Below are positions 48,432 to 59,700 of a stretch of DNA of 64,000 bases, piece after piece. The position numbers and the translations under genes are program-made. Position 1 is the first letter of the stretch; every line of letters starts with the position of its first letter. Location of the stretch: contig CM012953.1 in assembly GCA_000181795.3 (NCBI GenBank), positions 4,706,292 through 4,770,291 on the forward strand. The letters run 5' to 3'. The DNA is from Trichinella spiralis. Its lineage: Eukaryota; Nematoda; Enoplea; Trichinellida; Trichinellidae. The notes under the pieces are model-generated. The model had not been told where the DNA came from. It saw only the letters and a program-made list of their open reading frames with translations, and searched no databases.

Positions 48432-48993
48432 TTTCACTTTGACGCCTTTTCAGCAACTGACCACCGGAGTTATGGCAGATATATGACAGGACGCTGACCT
48501 TTTGACCGCTTAATTGCTATTCCATTGTTCTCCATTGAAAAAAACAAGGGGTGCAACTGGTTGTTTTCGTACCAGGGGTAATGCTTTGTTACCACGGGAA
48601 TTTTAGATAGTGATGAGCAAGTATTGAGAGAAGATTTCTCAACATCTAACAATATAATTACTTCACTAAGAAATCTGTTTTGTTATTCTTATTCACGTAA
48701 TTCATTTTAATACGACAACTAACTTCCATTTAATTTAATTATCACAAAATAGCTTTCATTATCAACATGTATAAAAATGGCATGATGCATACTATCTAAA
48801 TTTTGTACTGTAACTTTTCAAAAAAAATTACTTAATTTTTTCATTAATATATTTGAGTATCTTTCTAATTTTAATAACATGCATATAGTTATTTTTATAT
48901 TTATTTTTAACTAAAAATTAACAGAATATGATTACTTAAAATATTAATTCCTTTTTATGGATTACTGTAACTGTGTTTACAGTCTGGAAAAGA
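48432..48993. other. intergenic, LTR to GLD-2-like gene
   Basis: The first 230 bp remain moderately GC-rich and hold a 60-codon minus-strand frame (48470-48652) with no recognisable product; this may be flanking element debris. The rest is AT-rich promoter-side DNA. Confidence 0.45.
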
Positions 48994-51090
48994 ATGGACG
49001 TTTTGGTCAATCGAGGTACTTATCATTGAATTTTCAGTTTTTTCAATTTTAAAATGTAAACATTGTTTTCTTATTAATTTTCTTCATTAAAAGTTTTATC
49101 AGCCGATCGTTTGCATATTTTTGTTTAACAAAATTTTCATTTTTTTCGCATATTTATCTTTCATATTTTGAGAAAATTATTTTTTACACTATTGAATGAA
49201 GCCTACTTGATTAACAGAAGAATTTGTGTAGCACAAACTTTGCAAAACATAATACGAAGATTTTTCAGTAGTGAATGTTGTACTTTATTTATCATTTAAT
49301 TATGAAAATGTTTAATTACTATAATTGTAATCTTGTTTTTATGAATTATATTACTTTTTGAATTTTATTTTTTTAAATTAATATGTCAAACTTATTAATT
49401 TTATAGATAACTTTTTAAATAATGATTGACTGATCAGTGTTCATTGTTAGAACAAGTAGTTTTTATCGGATGCATGAATAATTTGTTGCTCGCATTACGT
49501 TGTTGCTGAATATTTTTTCTTTAGAAGGTCATTTGATGGAAAACACGATTCCTCATTCTTCTCTGGTAATTCGAGGTACTTATTATAGAGCATTGTTTGG
49601 GGATGCTCTTGAGGAAAGTTATTCTTCAGTTGGAACGAGAACTCTCGAAACAACGCATACTTCAACGTCAGCAGAGCAAGGTGGTAAATTCTTCAATTTC
49701 AGTTTTAAATTTTGATTTGTAAAATAGTTTAAGATGCAGACTCATCAAATAGTAACGTTGAAAACGACTCGTACAACAATAATGCAGTTGCGCCTCCATC
49801 GCGAAAACGATTTCACGGATCGAATGATTCATATGATCGTGTTTTTGCGAAAAAGATGAAACCCGACGACGTAGAAAATGATATGGCATTGGTTAAATGT
49901 GTAGTGAAAAGTGAATTAGTCGACTGTTTCATGTTGGAATCTTCAAAAAAGTGTAATAGAAATGCAAATAATTCGAATGTTCATAAACTTGCCGATACTT
50001 CTGTAGAAGTGATCGATTTGACATCAGAATTAGATAAAAGTTGGTTGCCGTTGGATGAACAAATTCAGCAGTTCTTTTTGCTAAATGCAGAGCCCGAGAG
50101 GGTGACGCAGCAAAAGGTGGCCGCCGTGAAACAATTAGCAAACTATGTTAAGGAGTACAATAGAAAGGCTAAAGTTTATATGTTTGGTAGCACGCTTTCA
50201 AAAATTGCAAGTAGAAATAGTGATATCGATCTTTGTATTATTGATGATAAAAAGTTATTTTCGAGCTTGAACGTCGAATTTCACAGAAAAGAAAGCAAGC
50301 GAAGGTTGCATCGTTATAAAAGTAAATTTGATAATCTTCATTTGGCGTGCCCGTTGAATGCCTTCAATATAATCAATGCCACAGTTCCAATTATGATTTC
50401 TAAGTTCAAAGAGCCCTATTCTTTCAGAGCTGATATTAGCATGAATTCACTTTCTGGAATCAGGTCGAGCTTGCTTATTCGACATTACGCCACGGTGAGT
50501 AGTGAGACTTTTTCTGAATGAAACAAAAAACAATAAAAATTTATTTATTCACAAAGGCTGACGAACGATTTGCAAAATTGGCCGTCTTGATCAAATGCTG
50601 GGCAAATAAGAAGTTTCCAGGTGGTGCCAAGAATGGATACATCGGCGGATTCGCTTGGACGTTGTTGTTATTAAATTACATGCAGTGTGGAACGGGAGAA
50701 AATTGTCCCCCCGTGTTTCCCAGTTTTCAGGAACGTTACCCTTCGTTGTATGAAAAATCGCTGAATGAGATGGATTTCGAAGGAAAATTTCCTGAGAATT
50801 TCGTCTCGCCAAACAAACAATCACTGTCAAGTCTTTTGTATGGCTTTTTTTATTTCTACGCTTATTGTGTCGACTTTCTCAAAACGATGTTTTCCGTACG
50901 AAAAGGTTCAATTTTTCTCCGACAACCCGAACACGCGAAATTTTTCATGTACATTGAAAATCCGATCAATTTGAAAAATGTGGCAAAATCGTTGCAGATG
51001 AAAAAAAAATATGAACAAATTAAAGCGGAAATCATTAACGCCTACGACATACTGGCGTCCACTTGTTCAGTGGACAGTTTGTTTGAATAA
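48994..51090 (+). CDS. GLD-2/TENT2-type non-canonical poly(A)/uridylyl polymerase
   Basis: Template-independent RNA 3'-nucleotidyltransferase. Four exons join in phase: 48994-49015, 49525-49680, 49734-50494 and 50557-51090, giving 490 residues. Residues 1-150 are low-complexity. The catalytic domain follows with VYMFGSTLSKIA (~210), the metal-binding pair in SDIDLCI (~223 and 225), and the third aspartate in FRADISM (~293). The PAP/25A-associated domain covers ~320-430, with YIGGFAWTLLLLNYMQ and LSSLLYGFFYFYAY. No RNA-binding domain is visible, as in GLD-2, which relies on partners such as GLD-3 or RNP-8. All three catalytic aspartates are present, so it should be active. Whether it adds A or U cannot be told. 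AATAAA at 51115-51120 gives a very short 3' UTR. Confidence 0.88.
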
Positions 51091-51398
51091 TTAGCATTGA
51101 AGTTGAAAATGTTGAATAAAATATTGTTATCCGGCAATTGAAGACAATTTGACTTGATTACAACAAAAGAAAGAAAAGTTATAAATTTTTGTAATTTTGC
51201 ATCTTACAGCATACTTTGATTTTCAGGTATTTTTTTATAAATTGCAAAAACAACCAGTTTTTCAACCAACGGTCGAAAAAATCTTTATTCACTAACTGAT
51301 TTACAAAGTATTGTCAATAATATTGAAAACCAAAAAAAAATTTTTTCAGTTTTGCAGAATTTTCAAATCAACTTTAAACGTAACAATCATTTTTTTAT
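51091..51398. other. convergent intergenic, GLD-2-like / kelch
   Basis: 308 bp of AT-rich DNA with the poly(A) signal of the upstream gene (51115-51120). A minus-strand AATAAA (51394-51399) overlaps the kelch stop codon. Confidence 0.6.
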
Positions 51399-53386
51399 TC
51401 ATAAATCGATACAATCGTTGTTGGCGGCACAGTCCGATGGTTTGGATTCAGCCTGCTTCGAATCACGAGATACTGAATGATAAGGAATTAGAAATTCCAA
51501 TATTACAGCTGAAAGAAAATATATTTTAATGGTAGATAAATAAATAATATAATATAATATAATGCATTAGTTAGTTCAATTACTTAATTCGAGCATGTTC
51601 AAATCTCTCAGAATTGTTTGCACAACACCACTAGCAAAGTCTTGATCACGTACACCACCGCAGACGACAAGTGATGAACAATTGTGATGATCTCTCAAGA
51701 TGCCCGCCGCATGACCGAAACGTTCTCCTGCTATGGCGGTAAATGCCCGCACCTCGTCGCATTTGCTTTCAAACCACTGTCGTTTCTCTAAATCCAGCAA
51801 TTGGTCCAACGAACGACAAGCAATAAGACAAATCCACCAACTTACCAACGTCGAATATGAAGAAATTTGACGATTCCCATTCTTCCTGATCTTTGCCACC
51901 GTAAACCAGGATATAGTGGCCTGCGAAAGCAATAGCCGAATGAAAAGCACGACCAACGCCGGGAGCTTTCTCGCCCCACAAATTCCACGTCTCCTTTTCT
52001 TGAATTCAATCAACAATTGTAAAATAAAAAGCATAAGAAGAAAAAAAATACGATGCATATACTACCGGTGTCGAAAACGTAAACTTGATCATTTATACTA
52101 TTATCCCTGGCAATTCCGCCAATGAGGCAAAGTTTCCTTCCCACTGCAACAATTGTGCATCCACAAACTGCAGGAGGTCGGACGGTCGATTTGGGTGAAA
52201 TTTCTTCCCATTTATGTTCAACTAAACACAAATAACCCAAATTGCACATGTATCTTGAAAATAACAATTCATAATTTAAATTTCACCTATAGAATAGCGA
52301 TATATTTTGTTAGAATAACCTCTTCCCATATTTGCATTTTCAGTTTGCTCAGTTTCACCACCAAACAAGTACAAACAGAGTTCAACGTTGCACATGGATG
52401 CTTTGCTCAACGGCGGTGGCAAATAGCCACCTGCAGGAGCTATACGACGCCAAGTTTTCAAACCTAGAAGAAGAACGCTTCCAATTTTTCTTTGCTTCAA
52501 AAATTTATTACACATGAATTGTTAGTTCAAATAAGCTTGCCCAGTCTTGTTCAACGCTGTTCTTCAGTTGGTTGTCTAAGTCCCATTTTCAAATTATCTT
52601 ATTTTAATTCCTTTCCCTTTTCATCGATCAGAAAAAAATCATTTTCATTTTTCAAAGAAATTTAAATATGCTATATTTTATCTTTTTTTAAATAATCAGT
52701 TTGCGCTTGAATCATAAACATAATGACCAATCGGATTCAATTGAAGTATTACGTTTCAAAGTAATCAACATTTTTTTACTTTTAACTATTAACATTTACA
52801 GCCTTTAATACACTATTATATATTATACATTATACAATCCGATCTGATGACGTGAATGCAAATAACACAAAATTTATCCCAAACACCCTTGTTTTACATT
52901 TTTCATAATTATGCGTACAGCACATATTCATGCATTCATACATCACTATCGATTATAAATAAATTATGTATAAAATGTAGATTGAAAGAAAAAATTCATC
53001 ATTTACCAATGTCGTATTCAATAAAATCATTCAGCAGAACTAAGTTAGAATTAGTTCCACCAAACAAATATAATTTATTTCCATTTAAGCCTAAGCATGC
53101 ATCTGCACGCGACAAAGGAAAGTCGCCACACTGATCCAGCTCTTCCCAACCTAAATATTTTGCTTTACAAATTTATCATATTTCGAACTTATATGAACTT
53201 ACCCGATCCTATTTTGAATCGGTACAGCTGGTCTTTGTAATTTTCATCGAAGCCAATGCCACCAAATATGTATATCGATCGAGAATCGCTAGCATAACAA
53301 AACCGTTCTACCTGTGGACAGTCACCGAAACCTTCATTTACAAGATTGGCAACTGCAGCAACTTCTTGAAACATAGCCATCGGCAT
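51399..53386 (-). CDS. six-bladed kelch-repeat protein
   Basis: Seven exons in transcription order: 53203-53386, 53007-53150, 52287-52463, 52066-52221, 51846-51998, 51584-51787 and 51399-51508. Every internal junction is phase 1, and the product has 375 residues. Six kelch blades are visible from their double glycines: IYIFGG, LYLFGG, LYLFGG, LCLIGG, ILVYGG and LVVCGG, most followed by a W-containing strand. No BTB, BACK, F-box or membrane segment is seen, so this is a bare propeller resembling KLHDC-type proteins. The partner is unknown, possibly a ubiquitin ligase. The start follows an AAATTTCAG acceptor by 15 nt. The final exon (ends AANNDCIDL) is reached through donor TTAA|GTAATT; without it the frame would stop at 51576. 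The regular phase-1 exon-per-blade layout suggests blade duplication. Confidence 0.85.
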
Positions 53387-54327
53387 AATGGAAATGTATA
53401 ACTGAAATTTGTAAAAATAAATCGTTTGACAGAAAAATGTTTCGATCAAAATGAAAAAAAATCAAAATCGATAAAAACTTTCAGTGTTTTGGAACATGTC
53501 ATTTCAGCTACACATGCATAATTATAACTTATAAATTAATAAATATATGTAAATGTATAATCATATACTTCTGTCGTGCATTAAAAAAATACAAAAAAAA
53601 ACAATTCCAAACCTGCACAACCAAAGTAAATGATGAAAGGGAAATGAATGCAGGTAAACTTTTCAAATACAGTATGAATTTAAATACCAATCTCGAAATT
53701 TGCCTTAAACAATTCATTTAAAAAAAGTATATGTTTAAAAATTTATCAGGTAATGCAGATATCATGGCTTTAATTTATAATTCATTTAATTAACTAATTC
53801 TAAACATTACTGGACAATGTAAATTTCTTATTAGCGTTACAAAATGTAATGCTAATTATTAAACAAATGTAAATTAACAGATTCAAAAAATTATAGTTAA
53901 AGTTTTCAATGAATTTTTAATTTTAGTAAAATTTGCTGTCTATAATAAATAAGTAATGAAATAAATTGAACTTGAAGTATAAAATACTGTATTGCTTTAT
54001 TTTGGTGAGCTGCTTGTTGGATAATTGTCATTATTGTGTGAATTATTTTGCTGTTAGTATAGCAGTATTTTGTACGAGCAGGTTTACTTTTCGTGAAAAA
54101 CAGTAAAATGAGGAAAACGGTAAGTCATTTTTATTGTTTATTTAAAAAAATAGTGTTTTATTTTCATATTTTAGTATTATTCAAGTAATTGTTGCTTCGT
54201 ATTAATATAATTTAAGATTAACTTCATAAATTGTGATTATTTTCTTCCTTTTTTCATTTAAATGAGCTCCGAAATTATTTCAGAGGTTGTTTATATTTTG
54301 ATGAGCTTTTTTTAGAGTGTTGAAGAA
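53387..54327. other. divergent intergenic, kelch / LMAN2
   Basis: About 940 bp of AT-rich DNA holding both promoters. A short ATG frame at 54109 (ATGAGGAAAACG|GTAAGT) may be an untranslated or alternative first exon of LMAN2. A TTTTTTTAG acceptor ends at about 54315. Confidence 0.5.
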
Positions 54328-56249
54328 ATGTTTGTTTTGCTTCTTATTATTGTTTGGTGCAACAGTTTTACAGTATCTTCAACTACAATTCCCAGCGGTA
54401 CACCTGTAGATGAACAACGTGGTTTCAATAGACGTGAACATTCGTTGTCCAAGCCTTATCAAAGTTTGTCATATTACTTTTTAATAATTTTTACCCTGCG
54501 TTGCCTTGTTTTAAACTTTGAAATTATCTTTTTAGCAAATTAATTAGTCTGCATTGGATACTTTATAATAATTGTAATTTTTTTATTAATTAACGAAATT
54601 TTTAGCTTGGTTCAATTAGGTTTAAGTAGTTCGAATAATTTCTGATGATTCATCAGAACAGAGCTTTGGAAGACATTTTTTAGAAAACATTCAGCAATGT
54701 AAATTTTTCTTTGCATAACTTGAGAAATTTAAACGGAAAGACGATAATGATGTAATTATTGTTTTATCATTAGAAAAAGAACAGATAATGTAAACAAGAA
54801 GCGTTTTTATCATGGTAAGGTAATCGAGTGCATAATTTGTTTTGCGTAGTTTAAAATAAAATGAGGAGATTTAAATTTGTTGTTAAGCATTAATGTGCTT
54901 TTGAATGGTGAATTTTTTAAATAGTGGACGCATGTTTGCAACTAAAACGTTTTTAAATTTTTCTCAGTGAGCAGTGGCAGTTGTGGTGTAAATTTAAACG
55001 AAAGTCTTTGATTGCAAAGTGTTTTTCAGATACTGGTTTTAATATTCCATTTTGGAATTTTGGTGGCTCAACAATAGTGACATCCGATTATGTTCGTCTC
55101 ACACCAGATTCTCCCAGTCGTCAAGGATTTCTTTGGAATACAATTGTATGATTGTTAGTTTATGTTTTCGTTTTTGCATGTTTTTGTACACGTAAAGCAT
55201 TGAAGCCGGTGGTGGTGCGTGATTGGGAACTGGAAGTGACGTTCAGTGTTCATGGAGTTGAGAAAGGTCTGTTTGGTGATGGTATGGCAATTTGGTATGC
55301 TGAAGAGCCTGGTGTTCTGGGTCCCGTTTTTGGAAGCAAAGACATGTTCCGTGGGCTTGCCGTTTTTCTCGACACTTACACCAATCATCAAGATGCTCAC
55401 AATGTGAAGATGAATTTCGAAGATGAGTAAAATATTTGTTCAATATTGATTTATTTCAGCATGCCCATCCATATATTTCTGCAATGGTGAATAATGGCAG
55501 CTTGCGTTATGATCATGATCGAGATGGAACTCACACTCAACTCGGTGGCCACGACAGTGGATGTACGGCGAAATTTCGAAACAAGGAATTCCCTACTCGC
55601 ATTCTGATTCGATATGTTGGGGATACTCTTTCAGTGAGAGAAATACTTTTATTTAGATGGAGAATATTACTGTAAAATTTATTGCAGGTATACACGGATA
55701 TCCTTGGAAAAGCAGTTTGGGATCTTTGTTTTGCAGTTGATCGCGTTTCTTTACCAAAGCGTTATTTTTTCGGTATGACCGCTGCAACGGGAGATTTGTC
55801 AGGTTTGTAAAAAAATTTTCTAATTCTTCATTTATGTTCTATTTTGCTTCCTTTTTCATTTTGCAGATGCTCATGATATTATAAGTGTTAGAATGTTTGA
55901 AATTGAATACCAAAGGGTTGAAAGAGCTGGCTATGACACCAGAGGGGCAGTTCCACAAGCGGAATACATATCGGCGCCTAGAGGTTTCAGTTATTATTAT
56001 ATTTTTTTAATTTTGATATTTAGTTTGAATTTGCACACTGAAAAGAAGAAGAGAAGCGAAAATAATACAATCAATTGTTGGTTTTGTTTTTCAGATCATG
56101 TAGAAGATAACCCACCTCCGTCGAAATTGTCCACATTGAAATATGGATTTCTGTTCATACTTGGTTTAATTGGTATTGGAATACTTGTCGTTGCCGGTGT
56201 TGTATTTGTTCAAAATCAACAAGAATGGAGAAGAAAACGATTTTATTGA
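54328..56249 (+). CDS. LMAN2: VIP36/LMAN2-like L-type lectin cargo receptor
   Basis: Type I membrane lectin that binds high-mannose glycans in the early secretory pathway. Seven exons: 54328-54463, 55030-55145, 55206-55403, 55460-55633, 55688-55802, 55867-55983 and 56095-56249, giving 336 residues. A signal peptide (MFVLLLIIVWCNSFTVSS) is followed by the L-type lectin domain (~35-260) with REHSLSKPYQ, DGMAIWYAEEPG, the carbohydrate/Ca2+-binding FLDTYTN and PYISAMVNNGSLRYDHDRDG, CTAKFRN and the C-terminal ATGDLSDAHDIISVRMF. One transmembrane helix (FLFILGLIGIGILVVAGVVF) and the tail RRKRFY follow. KRFY is exactly the VIP36 cytosolic tail end, which directs ER exit. A splice acceptor lies 12 nt before the ATG. 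Confidence 0.95.
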
Positions 56250-56721
56250 CAAAAATTATGCAAATACTCCCTTTTATGCAGAACATTTTTTGAACGCTGG
56301 GAATGTATCATCGTGACATCATCCTCTTGGCTTCATTTTGCATGGTGTTGGTGTTTTTTCCAACAGTAAATTTTCTAAAGCATATGCAATTGTGCAATGA
56401 ATTAATCGATGGTTTCCTTTTTTTTTCCATTCTTTGACTTCTTTCCACAAAGTCCATGCACAAATGCTTTTGTAGATAATTTTTCCCATTGGATTGCAGT
56501 AGTAATTTAAGAATGCTCTTTTTTAATTTTACCTCAAACTTTTTTTTCCTTGTTGAACATTCATTTTGTTAGTAAGTAAAGATTTCAAGAAATTCTTTTT
56601 ATAATGTTTTTGAATTATCATATTCAAAATGTGTTCTTTGTTCATGAACATTCGGTACTTTTGGTGATTTGTTGATTTTGGATATTTGTTTAATGCTAAA
56701 GTTGCAGCAAGTGGAAAGACG
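56250..56721. other. intergenic, LMAN2 to RRP5
   Basis: 472 bp of moderately AT-rich DNA with no gene. The RRP5 leader begins at an acceptor (AAAGTTGCAG) ending near 56706, 15 nt before the ATG. Confidence 0.6.
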
Positions 56722-59700
56722 ATGATTGAGGTCGCTTTTCCGAGAGGCGGTGACCATCGTGGTCAGATTAATTTCAAAAAACGAAAGAGTCTGTTACCGC
56801 CAGACTTGCACGGTCGACGAAAGAAGTTCAAAACGTTGGACAAATTGAAATCCAAAGCAACAACCGTATCTGAAAATAATCATAAAGTGGACGACGATTT
56901 TGCCAGTCGTGTCTGGACTAAGAAGTTGAACAATGAAGTAATGTGAAATTTGTTTGTTTGCTAGTTTTATTTTTTATTATTCTTATTCCTTAAACTTATT
57001 TTTTAGACTTGCGTAGCAGGATTGTTGACAGTTGCATGTGTACATTATTGTTGGGATACGGAAGTGAACGTTGAAATGCCGGGCAATATGAATGGCATAT
57101 TGAAAGCGAGTTCAGTGTCCCAGTCGTTTGTCGATCACGTTCAAGCAAAACGCGAAGACGAAGAAGCGGCTACGTTGGCTTCGCTGTTCGAGCCGGCTGA
57201 ATTGATCTGTGTTAAAGTGATCGACAAAGAGATGCGGCAGTTTGCATCCGGAAAAATGCACACAACTTGGTTAGTGACGACCAATCCGGCGGATTTGAAC
57301 GCCCACATAACGCCGTCCACGTTGCGCAAGCATGCCGTCATTGGATGCGCGGTTCGCAGTGTCGAAGAGAAGGGCTATTTGATGGATTTGGGTTTTCAAA
57401 ACGTGCACGGCTTTCTCTCATTTGCCGAAGCTTGTCGATTTTATCCTGAAAACAAGCAACTTCCAATTGGCAAGCCGATATTGTGCACTGTGGTCGAACC
57501 AGCCGCCGCCACTGGTGGCAGGGTTGTTCAATTGAACTGCTTGAATGGTCAACTGAACGGCACCGACGTGCCGAAGATCGACGAAAATTTCCCAAAATCG
57601 TTGCTCATGCCTGGCCTGCTTTGCCGAACCACCGTGCAGCAGCATTGTCAGCAGGGGCTGATATGTAAATTGAATTCAGATTTGTACGGCTGGCTGTCGT
57701 TGGCAGATTCTCCCAAACGACGGAAACGTGCCCTCGCCAATGAGCAGTCCTTGCAAGGCGCTGTCGAACTGATGGTCACTTACAGTCTTCCGCAGAGTTC
57801 GATGGTCGGCTTTTCCTCGGCAGATTATTTGCTCAGACGAACGCGATTAGTGGAACGCTTTTCATTCGACGCCAAGGGTTCTTTGCAAACGTGCAAAGTT
57901 AGGCGATCAACGCCCGAGAAGGTGCAATTTATCACCGACTCCGGTGCCATCGTAAACGTGGCCAACTGTCGATTGAGGAAACCTGTTGGGAAGAAGAAGA
58001 AGTCCACTGAAAAATACAAGCTGGCAACCAAGCACCGGGTGCGGATGATTGGCATGTCGACGTTGAAGATGGTTTACCACGGTTCTTGCCTGGCCTGCGA
58101 TGTCAGGCAGCCGTTTTCGAAAATTGATGAAGCGGCAGTTGGACTCAGAGTGACGGCCAAGGTGGTTCGCGTGTCGGATACAGCCGCTCTGGTGAAAGTG
58201 TTCCACACGTTCGACGGAAAAATCGACGCCTTGCACTTCAGTGACGGGCTTGTTTCCGTCGGTTGCCGAGCGAAATTCGTCGTCGGTCAAACTGTGCCGA
58301 CGAGGGTGTTGGCGGTAGACAAGGATTTGCAGCGCTTGTATTTGACCGCCAAGCGCAGCTTGGTCAAATCCGACTTGCCACTTTTGTCGGCTTACACTGC
58401 AGAAGCGGTGGGAAATGTGTACGACGGCTTTGTGGTGCAATTGTTGGAACGCAGCGGCGTGCTGATTGGTTTTTACAACAACGTGCGCGGCGTGTTGGAC
58501 GAACGTGCCTTCCAGTTGGCCGGCTACCAGAAGCAGAGTCCGACGGACGTGTACCACGTCGGTCAGGTGGTTCGGGTGTTGGTGGTTCGAGTGGACGTCG
58601 ATAAGCGACGTATCGATTTAGCTTTGCCTGAATGTTCAGCACGTGGCCTGCAGTGGATGTTGGGATGCAGTGGAAAAGTGTCGAATTCGAAGTTGGAAGC
58701 CGATGTTGGTCAATGCGCCCGTGCCGGAGGTTCCAAGAGGAAACCACCGCCGTTCTTTGAACTGCTTAAGGCCGAAGTGAAAGCCTTGCGAGACGACTGG
58801 CTTTTGGTCGAGCTGGTCGAGTACGGTGTGTCGGCGCGGCTGCCGTCGGCTCACTTGACCGACTCGTTGACTACGGGTCATCTGCTGTTGGCGAGTTTTC
58901 GAGTTGGCGACAAGCTGGACGTCGTGCTGTTCAACAGTGTTAAGGGGTTGGTTGTGACGGCCAAGCCGAGCCTGTTGTATTTGATGCGCAACATGCAGGC
59001 GCCGAGATCGCTGGATGATCTGAAGTGTGGTCAGCTAGTGACCGGCGTGCTGGCTCGTGTGCATCCTGAGCACGGCTATTTCATTGACTTGCCTGGCAAC
59101 ATGTCCGCCTTGTGTCCGAAGTCGAAGGTGGAATGGAAATGTGAAACCGACGCTGGACTTGCAAACTTGATCGGAGCGACGGTCGTTGGGCGCGTGATGA
59201 CGGTGAATCCCCAAGCTGGAAAGTTGATCATAAACTTGAAACTGAAAAAGTGTCTGCTCAACGGCTTGCACACGAGCATTGCTTTACTGAAGCAGTACCT
59301 GGAAGAGAGGGAACTGCTGTCGCAGCGGTTTCGAAATCCGTCAAACACAGATTGGAAACGTCGCCTGTTGAGCAAATACCAGATTGGTCAACTGGTCGAG
59401 TGTACGGTCGGTATGGTGGTTGAGTCGGGCTTGATCTGCACCGTGGAAGATGGTGTGCCGGGGATTTTTGTCTCCGAACTGCTCGATCCACATTGGAACG
59501 TCGAATACGCGGTCGGTTCGTCTCTGACCGGCCTGGTGGTTTGCGTCAACTACTCAGAGCGCTGTTTGGAGCTGGCAGCGATGAAACAGCTTCTGGCCAA
59601 TTTCCGCCAAGTGGCACTGCGTCGCCGGCGGCACCAGCCAGCCGTTGGTGACTCGCTAACAGCCACTGTGCTGGTCGCCAATGCCGATTGCGTGCTGTTG

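Noticed and set aside
51576-52058. 160-codon frame ending LNMLELSN as the kelch C-terminus
   Set aside because: The stop at 51576 is inside an intron with donor TTAA|GTAATT. A further in-frame exon (51399-51508) follows, and part of the 5' end of this frame is also intron.
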